From the NCBI RefSeq assembly GCF_022513565.1, contig NZ_JAKWBE010000001.1, positions 248,001 to 312,000 on the forward strand: a stretch of DNA of 64,000 nt, given 5' to 3'. Source of the DNA: Streptomyces gilvus. Lineage in GTDB: Bacteria; Actinomycetota; Actinomycetes; Streptomycetales; Streptomycetaceae. The notes below the pieces were generated by a model, which was not told the DNA's origin, did no database searches, and was given only the letters and a program-made list of their open reading frames with translations. The translations under genes and the position numbers were made by a program. How positions within the stretch are numbered: position 1 is the stretch's first letter; every line of letters starts with the position of its first letter. Positions 43,225 through 52,410 of this stretch are shown piece by piece.

Positions 43225-43665
43225 ATGTCCGAAACCCCGCTCGCCGCGATCCGCTCCCTGCCCAGCTGGCTGCTCGGCCGTGCGGCCGCCCGTGGACGCG
43301 CCCTGGTGGCCGAGGCGCTGGCGGCGGAGGGGTTGAAGATGTGGCACCACGTGGTGCTCTCCGCCGTCCGTGACCTCGCCCCGGTCGCCCAGGCCGACCT
43401 CGGTCGGAGCGTCCAGCTCGATCCGAAGGACCTGGTCGGCGTCCTGAACGACCTCCAGGCGGCGGGGCTGGTCGTCCGCGAACCGGATCCCGCGGACCGC
43501 CGCAAGAACGCGGTGTCTCTCACCGCTGAGGGCGCGCGGTCGCTGGCGCGCAGCGAGACGGCGGCGTGCGCCGCCAACGACGAACTGCTCGCCCCGCTCT
43601 CGGCGGCCGAACGTGACCGGTTCATGAAGATGTTGATCCGCATTTCCGGTACTACGGAGGGCTGA
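43225..43665 (+). CDS. MarR-family transcriptional regulator
   Basis: A 146-residue winged-helix regulator of standard length. The DNA-binding core is LAPVAQADLGRSVQLDPKDL with the wing VVREPDPADRRKNAVSLTAEG, typical of MarR proteins. Flanking helices form the dimer interface. It starts at ATG 43225, 91 bases from the divergent oxidoreductase, with a 17-bp palindromic operator between. It probably represses the pair until a ligand or oxidant is bound. The isochorismatase-fold gene follows after 19 bases and may be co-transcribed. Confidence 0.9.
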   Translation: MSETPLAAIRSLPSWLLGRAAARGRALVAEALAAEGLKMWHHVVLSAVRDLAPVAQADLGRSVQLDPKDLVGVLNDLQAAGLVVREPDPADRRKNAVSLTAEGARSLARSETAACAANDELLAPLSAAERDRFMKMLIRISGTTEG

Positions 43666-43684
43666 CGGCGGATAACGTTCCGTC

Positions 43685-44212
43685 ATGACCGCACCCCTCG
43701 CCCTCGATCCCGCGCGCAGCGCCCTCGTCCTGGTCGATCTGATGGACCGGATCGTCGCGCTGCCCCTGGAGCCCCGCAAGGGCCCCGAAGTCCTGTCCAC
43801 CGCCGAGGAGTTGGCGGCCGTCTTCCGCTCGGCGGGTGCGACCGTCGTCCTGGTCCGCGTCGAACGTCCCGGCGTCGCCGAACAGCCGCCCGGCAGCGGC
43901 CTGGTGGCGGACCTGGCCGGGGACGGCGACGTCGAGATCGTGAAGCGCACCATCGGCGCCTTCCAGGGCACGGACCTGGACGCCGTGCTGCGCGAGCGGG
44001 GCGTCACCACCCTGGTCCTCGGCGGGATCGCCACCAACCTCGGCGTCGAGTCCACCGCCCGCGCGGCCGGCGACCTCGGCTACGACCTGGTCTTCGTCGA
44101 GGATGCCATGTCGGCCTTCACGGCCGCCGAACACGACGCGTCGGTACGCCTGGACTTCCCGAGACTGGGGACGGTGGTACGGGCGGCGGAGGTGCGGTTC
44201 GTCGCCGGCTGA
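43685..44212 (+). CDS. Isochorismatase-fold hydrolase, YecD-like (no catalytic Cys)
   Basis: A 175-residue alpha/beta hydrolase of the isochorismatase superfamily. Conserved Asp18 (LVLVDLMDRIV) and Lys87 (IVKRTIGAF) are present, and the cis-peptide region reads GGIATNLGVESTARAAGDLG. The position that is cysteine in nicotinamidases and related enzymes is Gly120 here, as in E. coli YecD and true isochorismatases. Thiol-based amidase activity is therefore unlikely. ATG start at 43685; the ribosome binding site is weak. Probably in a transcript with marR. Confidence 0.82.
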   Translation: MTAPLALDPARSALVLVDLMDRIVALPLEPRKGPEVLSTAEELAAVFRSAGATVVLVRVERPGVAEQPPGSGLVADLAGDGDVEIVKRTIGAFQGTDLDAVLRERGVTTLVLGGIATNLGVESTARAAGDLGYDLVFVEDAMSAFTAAEHDASVRLDFPRLGTVVRAAEVRFVAG

Positions 44213-44315
44213 CCCGTCTCCGGTGCTCACTGCCGGGCGGTCCTGAAATGCCGAACAGCCGGCTTCGCAGACGGCAACGGCACCAAGCGCCCCGGAGGCG
44301 AACGGAGCAGAGTGT

Positions 44316-44368
44316 CGGCGGGGCCCCCGCGGCGCAGGGGGCGCTCCCCGCCGGGTGGGGCCCCGCCG
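44316..44368. terminator. Long bidirectional hairpin between the isochorismatase-fold gene and fdhD
   Basis: CGGCGGGGCCCC (44316-44327) pairs perfectly with GGGGCCCCGCCG (44357-44368). The 29-nt loop is GC-rich. It sits between converging genes and should end both transcripts. Confidence 0.7.
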
Positions 44369-44387
44369 CCGTGTCGCGGGGAGCCGG

Positions 44388-45236
44388 TCAGGCCTGGGCG
44401 GCCGCGGTCCGCAGGGCGAGCCGGTGTTCGCCCGCGTACACGTTCATGGAGCTGCCCCGCAGGAAGCCCACCAGCGTCAGGCCGGTCTCGGCGGCCAGGT
44501 CGACGGCCAGCGAGGACGGCGCGGACACCGCGGCCAGCACCGGGATCCCGGCCATGACCGCCTTCTGCGCCAGCTCGAAGGAGGCCCGCCCGGAGACGAG
44601 CAGGACCGTGCGGGACAGGGGCAGGCTCCCGCTCTGCAGGGCGCGGCCGACCAGCTTGTCGACCGCGTTGTGCCGGCCCACGTCCTCCCGCACGTCCAGC
44701 AGCTCGCCGTCCTCGGTGAACAGGGCCGCCGCGTGCAGACCCCCGGTCCGGTCGAAGACCCGCTGCGCCGCTCGGAGCCGGTCGGGGAGGGCCGCGAGCA
44801 GTTCGGGGTCGAGGCGGACCGGGGGAGTGTCGGACATCGGCCAGCGGGCCGTCGTGCGCACCGCGTCGAGGCTCGCCTTGCCGCACAGACCGCAGGACGA
44901 GGTCGTGTAGACGTTCCGTTCGAGGGTGATGTCGGGGATCGCCACGTCCGGCGCCGTCCGCACGTCGACCACGTTGTACGTGTTCGAGCCGTCGACCGTG
45001 GCGCCCGCGCAGTACACGATGTTCTGCAGGTCCGCCTGCTCGGCGAGCACGCCCTCGCTGACCAGGAAGCCCGCCGCCAGCGCGAAGTCGTCGCCCGGGG
45101 TGCGCATGGTGATCGCGAGCGGTTTGCCGTTCAGCCGGATCTCCAGCGGCTCCTCGGCGACCAGGGTGTCGGGGCGCGAGGAGACGGCCCCGTCCCGGAT
45201 GCGGATCACCTTGCGTCGTTCCGTGACTCGTCCCAT
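44388..45236 (-). CDS. fdhD: Formate dehydrogenase accessory sulfurtransferase FdhD
   Basis: A 282-residue protein. FdhD transfers sulfur from a cysteine desulfurase to the molybdenum cofactor, which is needed for formate dehydrogenase activity. The essential cysteine motif is intact: [11 protein letters not shown] with Cys115 and Cys118. The conserved C-terminal region [13 protein letters not shown] and [13 protein letters not shown] is also present. The gene ends the formate dehydrogenase operon, starting 7 bases after the Fe-S subunit stop. Its presence supports the formate dehydrogenase call for the operon. Confidence 0.93.
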   Translation of the reverse strand: MGRVTERRKVIRIRDGAVSSRPDTLVAEEPLEIRLNGKPLAITMRTPGDDFALAAGFLVSEGVLAEQADLQNIVYCAGATVDGSNTYNVVDVRTAPDVAIPDITLERNVYTTSSCGLCGKASLDAVRTTARWPMSDTPPVRLDPELLAALPDRLRAAQRVFDRTGGLHAAALFTEDGELLDVREDVGRHNAVDKLVGRALQSGSLPLSRTVLLVSGRASFELAQKAVMAGIPVLAAVSAPSSLAVDLAAETGLTLVGFLRGSSMNVYAGEHRLALRTAAAQA

Positions 45237-45243
45237 GTGTGCC

Positions 45244-46104
45244 TCAGTCCCGGTTCTGTACGTGCTGGTAGCCGAAGCGGCCCTTGATGCAGAGATTGCC
45301 GTGGGTCACCGGGTTGTCGTGCGGCGAGGTGACCTTCACGATCTCATTGTCCTGCACGTGGAGCGTGAGGTTGCAGCCCACTCCGCAGTACGCGCACACC
45401 GTGGTCGTCTCCGTCTGTTTCGTCTCGTCCCACGTACCCGCCGCACGCATGTCGAACTCCGACTTGAACGACAGCGCTCCCGTCGGGCACACCTCGACGC
45501 AGTTCCCGCAGTACACACAGGCCGAGTCGGTCAGCGGGGCGTCCTGCTCGACGGCGATCCGGGCGTCGAAGCCGCGGCCGGCGACGGAGATCGCGAAGGT
45601 GTTCTGCCACTGGTCGCCGCAGGCGTCGACGCACTTGTAGCACAGGATGCACTTGTCGTAGTCGCGCACGTACAGATCGTTGTCGACCCGCGGTTCCTCG
45701 CCGAGGCGGGCCGCCTCGGGGCCGAACCGGTCCGGCTTCGCCTCGTACTCCTTGATCCATCCGGCGACCCGCGGCGTTGTCGACAGGTCGACCGAGGAGG
45801 CCAGCAGTTCGAGGACGACCTTGCGGCTGTGCCGGGCGCGCTCGGTGTCCGTGCGCACGACCATCCCGGGCTCGGCCGTGCGTGAGCAGGCCGGTACCAG
45901 GGTCCGGGAGCCCTCGACCTCGACCACGCACACCCGGCAGGCGTTCTTGGGCCGCAGGGTGTCGCCCTGGCACAGGGTCGGCACGTCCTTCCCGGCCGCC
46001 CGGCACGCGTCGAGGACGGTCGAGCCCTCCGGGACCCGGACCTCCTGGCCGTCGAGGGTGAACTCCAGCAGCCGGCGCGGAATCCCCAGCGGTGTCACGG
46101 TCAT
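45244..46104 (-). CDS. Formate dehydrogenase Fe-S subunit: NuoG-like region plus the [4Fe-4S] domain normally at the N-terminus of the catalytic chain
   Basis: A 286-residue electron-transfer protein from ATG 46104, overlapping the upstream stop (ATGA). A plant-type [2Fe-2S] domain has Cys45, 56, 59 and 73. Two [4Fe-4S] clusters follow with Cys152/155/158/162 and 196/199/202/206. The last 50 residues form the molybdopterin-enzyme [4Fe-4S] domain with Cys237, 240, 244 and 272 ([23 protein letters not shown]). In FdsA-type enzymes these regions and the Mo domain are one chain; here the chain stops after LCIKG. It must dock onto the separate catalytic subunit to complete the electron path. Confidence 0.9.
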   Translation of the reverse strand: MTVTPLGIPRRLLEFTLDGQEVRVPEGSTVLDACRAAGKDVPTLCQGDTLRPKNACRVCVVEVEGSRTLVPACSRTAEPGMVVRTDTERARHSRKVVLELLASSVDLSTTPRVAGWIKEYEAKPDRFGPEAARLGEEPRVDNDLYVRDYDKCILCYKCVDACGDQWQNTFAISVAGRGFDARIAVEQDAPLTDSACVYCGNCVEVCPTGALSFKSEFDMRAAGTWDETKQTETTTVCAYCGVGCNLTLHVQDNEIVKVTSPHDNPVTHGNLCIKGRFGYQHVQNRD

Positions 46105-47918
46105 TCGTACGCTCCCAGACGGTCGATGGCGGATTCCACGGCGTTCCACGCGGTCTGGCCCAGACCGCAGATCGAGGCGTCCCGCAGAGCGCGCCCGACC
46201 TCCCTGAGCAGTGCGATGTCGTCGGCCGCGGCCGCCCCCGTGCGCTCCACGATCCGGTGCAGCGCCTCCTCCTGCCGTACCGTCCCCACCCGGCACGGCA
46301 CGCACTGCCCGCAGGACTCGTCCCGGAAGAACTCGGCGATCCGCAGCAGCAGCCGGGGCAGCGGCACGGTGCCGTCGAAGGCCATGACGACGCCCGAGCC
46401 GAGCGTGGTGCCTGCTTCCCGGGTGCCTTCGAAGGTGAGCGGGATGTCCAGTTCGTCGGGCCGTACGAAACCGCCCGCTGCTCCGCCCAGGAGGACGGCC
46501 CTGAGGCCCGGACGCACCCCGGCCAGCTCCAGGACCTCACCCAGCGTCGCGCCGAACGGCAGCTCGTAGACGCCGGGCCGCTCCACGCTGCCGCAGACGC
46601 AGAACAGCTTGGGTCCGGTGGACTTCGCGGTGCCGATCGCCGCGTAGGCCGGGGCGCCCATGGTCAGGATCGGCAGCACGTTGACCAGCGTCTCGACGTT
46701 GTTCTCCACCGTCGGCTTGCCGAACAGGCCCTTCTCCACCGGGAAGGGCGGCTTGGAGCGCGGTTCCCCCCGGTAGCCCTCGATGGAGTTGAACAGGGCC
46801 GTCTCCTCGCCGCAGATGTAGGCGCCCGCACCGCGCCGGATCTCGATGTCGAAGGCGTAGCCCTGGCCGAGGACGTCGTCACCGAGGAAGCCACGCGCGC
46901 GTGCCCGCGCGATCGCGTGCTCAAGGCGGCGCAGGGCGCGCGGGTACTCGCCCCGCAGATAGACGTATCCCCGGTGCGCGCCGGTCGCGTACGCGGCGAT
47001 CGTCATGGCCTCCACCAGCGCGTACGGGTCGCCCTCCAGGAGCACGCGGTCCTTGAAGGTGCCCGGCTCCGATTCGTCGGCGTTGCAGACCAGGTAGTGG
47101 GGGTGGTCGGGCTGCGACGCCGTGGCCTGCCACTTGCGGCCGGTGGGGAAGGCGGCGCCGCCCCGCCCGACCAGGCCGGAGTCGGTCACCTCGCGGATCA
47201 CCCCGGCGGGACCGAGCTCGAAGGCGCGGCGCAGGGCGGTGTAGCCGCCGTGGGCGCGGTAGTCGTCGAGGGAGGACGGGTCGACCACCCCCACCCTGCC
47301 GAGCAGGACGAGCTCCGGGTCCCCGGCCTGCGGCGCCGCCGTCGCCGCGGGCGGCTCCTCGGGCGCCGAGTCGGGGGCGGTCGCGGCGAGGACGGCCTCC
47401 CGCACGGTCGCCGGCGCCGACACCGCCGTACGCACCGGATCGCCCGCCCTGACGGCGAGTGCGGCCGGGGCGCGTTCGCACAGGCCGAGGCAGGGGCCGC
47501 GCTGCACGCAGACACCGGGACCGAGCCGTGCCTCGACCCCGGCGCACAGGTCGGCCGCGCCCGCCGCCGTGCACGCGAGGTCCGTGCAGACGTGGAGCAC
47601 GGTCGCGGGGCGGGGCCGGAGCGAGAACATCGCGTAGAAGGTGGCGACCCCGTACGCCTCCGCCGGCGGCACGGTCAGCCGCCGGCACAGGTAGTCGAGG
47701 CCGCCCTCGCTGATCCAGCCGATCCGGTCGTTGAGGGCGTGCAGCCCCGGCAGCAGCAGGTCGCGGCGGTCCCGGGCCTCGCGGCCGCCGCGGGCCCACC
47801 TGAGGTCGGCGTCGGACCGGTCGGCGCCCTCCCAGGAGGACTCCGGAGGGCCCAACAGGGCGTCCACGGCGGCCCGTTCGTCGTCCGTCGGCTTGCTGTC
47901 GCCGAAGTGCAGATCCAT
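46101..47918 (-). CDS. Formate dehydrogenase diaphorase subunit, NuoE-NuoF fusion (FdsB/HoxF-like)
   Basis: A 605-residue NAD-linked flavoprotein. The N-terminal 190 residues form a NuoE-like thioredoxin-fold [2Fe-2S] domain (HVCTDLACTAAGA, RGPCLGLCERAP). The C-terminal 400 residues form the NuoF-like part, with FMN/NADH-binding GRGGAAFPTGRKW, CNADESEPGTFKDR and GAGAYICGEETAL, and a [4Fe-4S] motif ESCGQCVPCRVGT. It would pass electrons from formate to NAD+. ATG 47918 has GAGGTGA upstream and lies 4 bases after the catalytic subunit stop. It overlaps the next gene by 4 bases. Confidence 0.9.
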   Translation of the reverse strand: MDLHFGDSKPTDDERAAVDALLGPPESSWEGADRSDADLRWARGGREARDRRDLLLPGLHALNDRIGWISEGGLDYLCRRLTVPPAEAYGVATFYAMFSLRPRPATVLHVCTDLACTAAGAADLCAGVEARLGPGVCVQRGPCLGLCERAPAALAVRAGDPVRTAVSAPATVREAVLAATAPDSAPEEPPAATAAPQAGDPELVLLGRVGVVDPSSLDDYRAHGGYTALRRAFELGPAGVIREVTDSGLVGRGGAAFPTGRKWQATASQPDHPHYLVCNADESEPGTFKDRVLLEGDPYALVEAMTIAAYATGAHRGYVYLRGEYPRALRRLEHAIARARARGFLGDDVLGQGYAFDIEIRRGAGAYICGEETALFNSIEGYRGEPRSKPPFPVEKGLFGKPTVENNVETLVNVLPILTMGAPAYAAIGTAKSTGPKLFCVCGSVERPGVYELPFGATLGEVLELAGVRPGLRAVLLGGAAGGFVRPDELDIPLTFEGTREAGTTLGSGVVMAFDGTVPLPRLLLRIAEFFRDESCGQCVPCRVGTVRQEEALHRIVERTGAAAADDIALLREVGRALRDASICGLGQTAWNAVESAIDRLGAYE

Positions 47919-47922
47919 CAGG

Positions 47923-49842
47923 TCACCTCACGATGGTCGCGACGGGGAGCTTCTCGATCCGGATCGCCGACGCCTTGAACTCCGCCGTCCCGGCGATCGG
48001 GCAGTTGGCCTCGATCGTCAGCTGGTTGGTGTCCACCTCGTCGGGAAAGTGCATGGTCATGAACGCGAGCCCGGGGCGCAGTGCCGGATCGACCCAGACG
48101 GGAGCCGTCACCGCACCCCGCCGCGAGGACACCCGCACCTCCTCGCCGACCACGACCCCGTAGTGCTCGGCGTCCTCCGGGGACAGTTCGACGTACTCGC
48201 CGCGCCGCAGCGGGGAGGCGTAGCCCCCGCTCTGCACACCGGTGTTGTAGGAGTCGAGACGGCGCCCGGTGGTGAGCCGGATCGGGTACTCCTCGTCGGT
48301 GAGGTCGACCGGCGGATCGTGCCGCACGATCCCGAAGGGCGCCGGCATCCCACGCCTGGCCGGATCCTTCTCCCACAACCGGCCGTGCAGATAGGTCGGT
48401 TCGAGCTCCTCGGTGCTCGGGCACGGCCACTGGATGCCCTGGTGCTCCTCCAGACGCTCGTACGTCATCCCGTAGTGGTCCGGGGAGACGGAGCGCAGCT
48501 CGTTCCAGACGGCCTCCGAGTCGGCGTACTTCCAGTCGTGGCCCAGGCGTGCGGCCAGCTCGCAGATGATGTCGACGTCCTCGCGGGCCTCGCCGGGCGG
48601 GGTGACCGCTCGCCGGACCCGCTGGACCCGCCGCTCGCTGTTGGTGGTCGTGCCCTCGGTCTCCGCCCAGCCGGCCGTGGCGGGCAGGACGACGTCCGCG
48701 AGCTCGGCCGTCTTGGTCAGGAAGATGTCCTGGACGAGGAGGAAGTCGAGCTGCCGCAGACGCCGTACGGCCTGCTCGCTGTCGGCCTCCGACTGCGCCG
48801 GGTTCTCCCCGACGCAGTACACGGCCCGCAGCGAGCCCTCCTCCATCGCCTCGAACATCTCGGTGAGGTTCAGCCCGTAGTGGGGCTCGATGACCGTGTC
48901 CCACGCCGACTCGAACTTCAGTCGCGTGTCCGCGTCGAGGATGTCCTGGAACCCCGGCAGCCGGTTGGGGATGGCGCCCATGTCGCCGCCGCCCTGCACG
49001 TTGTTCTGACCGCGCAGCGGCTGCAACCCGGCGCCGTAGCGGCCCACTTGGCCTGTCAGCAGGGAGAGGTTGATGAGCGCGCGGACGTTGTCGGTGCCGT
49101 TGTGGTGCTCGGTGATGCCGAGGGTCCAGCACAGCTGGGCGCGCTCGGCGCGGGCGTAGGCGTGCGCCAACTCCCGTATCGCGCGGGCCGGTACGCCCGT
49201 CACCTTCTCGGCGAGCGACAGCGTCCACGGCTCGACCAGCGCCCGGTACTCCTCGAAGCCGGTCGTCGCCCGCTCGATGAACGCCTCGTTGGCGAGGCCC
49301 GCGTGGATGATCTCCCGGCCGATCGCGTGCGCCATCGGGATGTCCGTGCCGACGTTCAGCCCGAGCCAGCTCTCCGCCCACTCGGCGGTGGAGGTGCGGC
49401 GCGGATCGACCGCGTACATCCGCGCGCCGTTCCTGATGCCCTTCAGCACGTGCTGGAAGAAGATCGGGTGCGCGAAGCGGGCGTTGGAGCCCCACATCAC
49501 GATGACGTCCGTGTGCTCGATCTCCTCGTACGACGACGTCCCGCCGCCGGAGCCGAAAGCGGCGGATAGCCCGGCGACGCTCGGGGCGTGACAGGTCCGG
49601 TTGCAGGAGTCGACGTTGTTGGTGCCCATGACGACCCGGGCGAACTTCTGCGCGACGTAGTTCATCTCGTTGGTGGCGCGGGCGCAGGAGAACATGCCGA
49701 ACACGCCGCGGTTGCCCTGCAGGCCGCGGGCCGCCCGGTCCAGGGCCTCCTCCCAGCTCGCCCGCCGGAACGGCTCGTCACGGGAGTCCCGCACCAGGGG
49801 GTGGGTGAGGCGGGTGTAGGTCTTCGGCTGACGCTTCCTCAT
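47923..49842 (-). CDS. Formate dehydrogenase catalytic molybdopterin subunit lacking its N-terminal Fe-S domain
   Basis: A 639-residue protein matching the FdhF/FdsA catalytic region. The active-site Cys84-His85 is in SCNRTCHAPSVAG, where E. coli FdhF has selenocysteine. RGQNNVQGGGDMGA, VQDIFLTKTAELADVVLPAT and the C-terminal Mo-bisPGD-binding domain (NQLTIEANCP) are present. The protein begins MRKRQPKTYTRLTHPLVRDS, the position just after the [4Fe-4S] domain in homologues, and has no CxxCxxxC motif. The missing domain is on the gene ending at 45244. ATG 49842 overlaps the upstream stop (ATGA). Confidence 0.9.
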   Translation of the reverse strand: MRKRQPKTYTRLTHPLVRDSRDEPFRRASWEEALDRAARGLQGNRGVFGMFSCARATNEMNYVAQKFARVVMGTNNVDSCNRTCHAPSVAGLSAAFGSGGGTSSYEEIEHTDVIVMWGSNARFAHPIFFQHVLKGIRNGARMYAVDPRRTSTAEWAESWLGLNVGTDIPMAHAIGREIIHAGLANEAFIERATTGFEEYRALVEPWTLSLAEKVTGVPARAIRELAHAYARAERAQLCWTLGITEHHNGTDNVRALINLSLLTGQVGRYGAGLQPLRGQNNVQGGGDMGAIPNRLPGFQDILDADTRLKFESAWDTVIEPHYGLNLTEMFEAMEEGSLRAVYCVGENPAQSEADSEQAVRRLRQLDFLLVQDIFLTKTAELADVVLPATAGWAETEGTTTNSERRVQRVRRAVTPPGEAREDVDIICELAARLGHDWKYADSEAVWNELRSVSPDHYGMTYERLEEHQGIQWPCPSTEELEPTYLHGRLWEKDPARRGMPAPFGIVRHDPPVDLTDEEYPIRLTTGRRLDSYNTGVQSGGYASPLRRGEYVELSPEDAEHYGVVVGEEVRVSSRRGAVTAPVWVDPALRPGLAFMTMHFPDEVDTNQLTIEANCPIAGTAEFKASAIRIEKLPVATIVR

Positions 49843-50810
49843 GCGGCGCTCCTCAGCGCGAGCAGGTCCGAGATGGCGTGCACGGTGCGCAGGGTCGGCA
49901 CCTCCACACCGGTGATCTCCGCCAGCTCGACGACGGCGGCGAGGAGCACGTCGAGTTCGAGCGGCTTGCCGCGCTCCAGGTCCTGGAGCGTGGAGGTGCG
50001 GTGGTCGCCGACGCGTTCGGCGCCGGCCAGCCGGCGTTCGATGGAGACGCCGACCTCGCAGCCGAGGGCCTCGGCGACCGCGAGCGTCTCGGCCATCATG
50101 GTCTCGATGACCTTGCGGGTGCCGCCGTGCCGGCACATCTGCCGCATGGTGGCCCGGGCCAGCGCGCTGATCGGGTTGAACGAGATGTTGCCCAGCAGCT
50201 TGAGCCAGATGTCGTTGCGCAGGTCGGGTTCGACAGGGCACTTCAGGCCGCCGGCGACCATGGCCTCGCTGAAGTCGAGGCAGCGTTTGGACACGCTGCG
50301 GTCGGGCTCGCCGACGGAGAACCGGGTGCCTTCCAAGTGCCGTACGACTCCTGGTCCTTCGAGCTCGGTGGCCGCGTAGACGACACAGCCGACGGCCCGT
50401 TCGGGCGCGAGCACCGCACTGACCGCGCCGCCCGGGTCCACGCTCTCGACGCGGTGGCCGTCGTAGGGGCCGCCGTGCCGGTGGAAGTACCACCAGGGGA
50501 TGCCGTTCTGGGCGGCGACCACCGTGGTGGTGTCGTGCAGAAGGGGCTCGATGAGCGGCCCGCACGCCGCGTACGAGGTGGCCTTCAGACCCAGGAAGAC
50601 ATGGTCGACCGGGCCGATCTCGGCCGGGTCGTCGGTGGCGTGGGCGTGCGCGGTGAAGTCCCCGCGCGGGCTGAGCACCCGTACTCCGTGCCGCCGCATG
50701 GCCGCCAGGTTCGGCCCACGGGCCACGAGATGCACGTCGGCGCCGGCGCGGTGGAGCGCGGCACCGACGTAGGCGCCGATCGCACCGGCGCCGAGGACTG
50801 CGACTTTCAT
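49839..50810 (-). CDS. Ketopantoate reductase-like (2-dehydropantoate 2-reductase family) protein, first gene of the fdh operon
   Basis: A 323-residue NADPH-dependent reductase of the ApbA/PanE family. The Rossmann motif VAVLGAGAIGAYVGAALHRAG opens the protein, followed by VFLGLKATSY and the ACKETO region KLLGNISFNPISALARATM with the catalytic lysine. ATG 50810 has GGAGCT 10 bases upstream. It overlaps the formate dehydrogenase catalytic gene (ATGA), so the two are co-translated. A panE role is possible but the context suggests reduction of another 2-oxo acid. Confidence 0.82.
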   Translation of the reverse strand: MKVAVLGAGAIGAYVGAALHRAGADVHLVARGPNLAAMRRHGVRVLSPRGDFTAHAHATDDPAEIGPVDHVFLGLKATSYAACGPLIEPLLHDTTTVVAAQNGIPWWYFHRHGGPYDGHRVESVDPGGAVSAVLAPERAVGCVVYAATELEGPGVVRHLEGTRFSVGEPDRSVSKRCLDFSEAMVAGGLKCPVEPDLRNDIWLKLLGNISFNPISALARATMRQMCRHGGTRKVIETMMAETLAVAEALGCEVGVSIERRLAGAERVGDHRTSTLQDLERGKPLELDVLLAAVVELAEITGVEVPTLRTVHAISDLLALRSAA

Positions 50811-50878
50811 GACGAGACAGCTCCGTTCGGTCGAGGGATACCGAGGAGAGGGCCGCACTGTCGAAATGTGTCGACCGA

Positions 50879-50894
50879 ATATTGTCTACAGTAT
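50879..50894. promoter_or_regulatory. FCD-GntR-type operator in the fdh operon / OFA transporter divergent region
   Basis: ATATTGTCTACAGTAT reads as a partial palindrome, ATAnTGTnnACAnTAT, the form expected for FCD-subfamily GntR regulators. It is 69 bases upstream of the ketopantoate-reductase-like start and 182 bases upstream of the transporter start, in an otherwise gene-free 265-base gap. Its core ACTGTAGAC (minus strand) recurs upstream of the GntR gene at 53673-53681. Confidence 0.6.
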
Positions 50895-51075
50895 GGAAGT
50901 TGGGGGGACAAGACGTCGCGCAGCACCGGGGACACCGGTGCCGGGAGGGCCGGCGACCGTTCGTCGTCCGCCGCCGACCGTTCGTCGCCCCGTGCATACC
51001 GCTCATCGCACACCGTCGACGCATTGCCCTCCCGTACCTTCCCAACTCCGGTACGGATTCCTAGGGTTCGGGATC

Positions 51076-52410
51076 ATGAGCCCCCCTGTAGCGCCGCCCG
51101 GCTGGAGCCGCTGGCTCGTCCCCCCGGCCGCCCTCTCCGTCCATCTCTCCATCGGCCAGGCCTACGCCTGGAGCGTCTTCAAGCCGCCGCTCGAATCCGC
51201 GCTGAACCTCGACGGCACCGAGAGCGCGCTGCCGTTCCAGTTCGCCATCGTGATGCTCGGTCTGTCGGCCGCGTTCGGCGGCACCCTCGTCGAGCGCAAA
51301 GGACCGCGCTGGGCGATGACCGTGGCGCTGGTCTGCTTCTCCTGCGGCCTGCTGCTGTCCGCGCTCGGCGCGGAGACCAAGCAGTTCTGGCTGATCGTCC
51401 TCGGCTACGGCGTGGTCGGCGGCGTCGGCCTCGGCATCGGCTACATCTCACCCGTGTCGACATTGATCAAGTGGTTTCCGGACCGGCCCGGCATGGCCAC
51501 CGGCATCGCCATCATGGGCTTCGGCGGCGGCGCGCTGATCGCCTCGCCCTGGTCGGCGCAGATGCTGTCCTCCTTCGGCACCGACAACTCCGGAATCGCG
51601 CTGGCGTTCCTGGTGCTCGGGCTGTCGTACGCCGTCTTCATGTCGCTCGGTGTGCTGCTGGTGCGGGTGCCGCGCACGGAGAAGCCAGTCGAGAGCGCGC
51701 CCAGCGCCTTCGAGGGCGTGCAGGTCTCGGCGGCGAGCGCGGTGCGCACCCCGCAGTTCTGGTGCCTGTGGCTCGTGCTGTGCATGAACGTGACGGCGGG
51801 CATCGGCATCCTGGAGAAGGCCGCCCCGATGATCACGGACTTCTTCGCGAACAGCTCGGCCGCCGTGTCGGCGTCCGCCGCCGCCGGTTTCGTCGCCTTG
51901 CTGTCCGCCGCCAACATGGCGGGCCGCATCGGCTGGTCGTCCACCTCCGACCTGATCGGCCGCAAGAACATCTACCGCGTGTACCTGGGCGTCGGTGCCG
52001 TGATGTACGCGCTCATCGCCCTGTTCGGCGACTCCTCCAAGCCGCTGTTCGTGCTGTGCGCGCTGGTCATCCTCTCCTTCTACGGCGGCGGCTTCGCGAC
52101 CATCCCCGCCTACCTCAAGGACCTTTTCGGCGCCTACCAGGTCGGCGCGATCCACGGCCGGCTGCTCACCGCCTGGTCCACGGCCGGTGTGCTCGGACCG
52201 CTGATCGTCAACTGGATCGCCGACCACCAGAAGGACGCCGGCAAGACCGGCTCGTCCCTCTACACCGTGTCCTTCGTCATCATGATCGGCCTGCTCGTCG
52301 TCGGCTTCGTCGCCAACGAACTCGTCCGGCCGGTCGACCCCCGTCACCACGTCCCCGCCCCGAGAAAGGCCGCCGATGTCGGAGCACGACAGCAGCCAGA
52401 GTCCGCCTGA
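51076..52410 (+). CDS. Oxalate/formate antiporter-family (OFA) MFS transporter
   Basis: A 444-residue membrane protein with twelve transmembrane segments. OFA features are LSVHLSIGQAYAWSVFKPPL in helix 1, FGGTLVERKGPRWAM, GYISPVSTLIKWFPDRPGMA and IMGFGGGALIASPW. Known members exchange oxalate for formate or transport related small acids. ATG 51076 has only a weak ribosome binding site. It diverges from the formate dehydrogenase operon, so import or exchange of formate/oxalate with oxidation of formate is the likely joint function. Its end overlaps the small-subunit gene by 35 bases. Confidence 0.9.
   Translation: MSPPVAPPGWSRWLVPPAALSVHLSIGQAYAWSVFKPPLESALNLDGTESALPFQFAIVMLGLSAAFGGTLVERKGPRWAMTVALVCFSCGLLLSALGAETKQFWLIVLGYGVVGGVGLGIGYISPVSTLIKWFPDRPGMATGIAIMGFGGGALIASPWSAQMLSSFGTDNSGIALAFLVLGLSYAVFMSLGVLLVRVPRTEKPVESAPSAFEGVQVSAASAVRTPQFWCLWLVLCMNVTAGIGILEKAAPMITDFFANSSAAVSASAAAGFVALLSAANMAGRIGWSSTSDLIGRKNIYRVYLGVGAVMYALIALFGDSSKPLFVLCALVILSFYGGGFATIPAYLKDLFGAYQVGAIHGRLLTAWSTAGVLGPLIVNWIADHQKDAGKTGSSLYTVSFVIMIGLLVVGFVANELVRPVDPRHHVPAPRKAADVGARQQPESA

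Noticed and set aside
50811..51045. N-terminal extension of the formate dehydrogenase catalytic frame back to 51045
   Set aside because: The extra 400 residues are antisense-like frame-shifted sequence across the ketopantoate-reductase-like gene; the true start at 49842 has the ATGA overlap and matches homologues.
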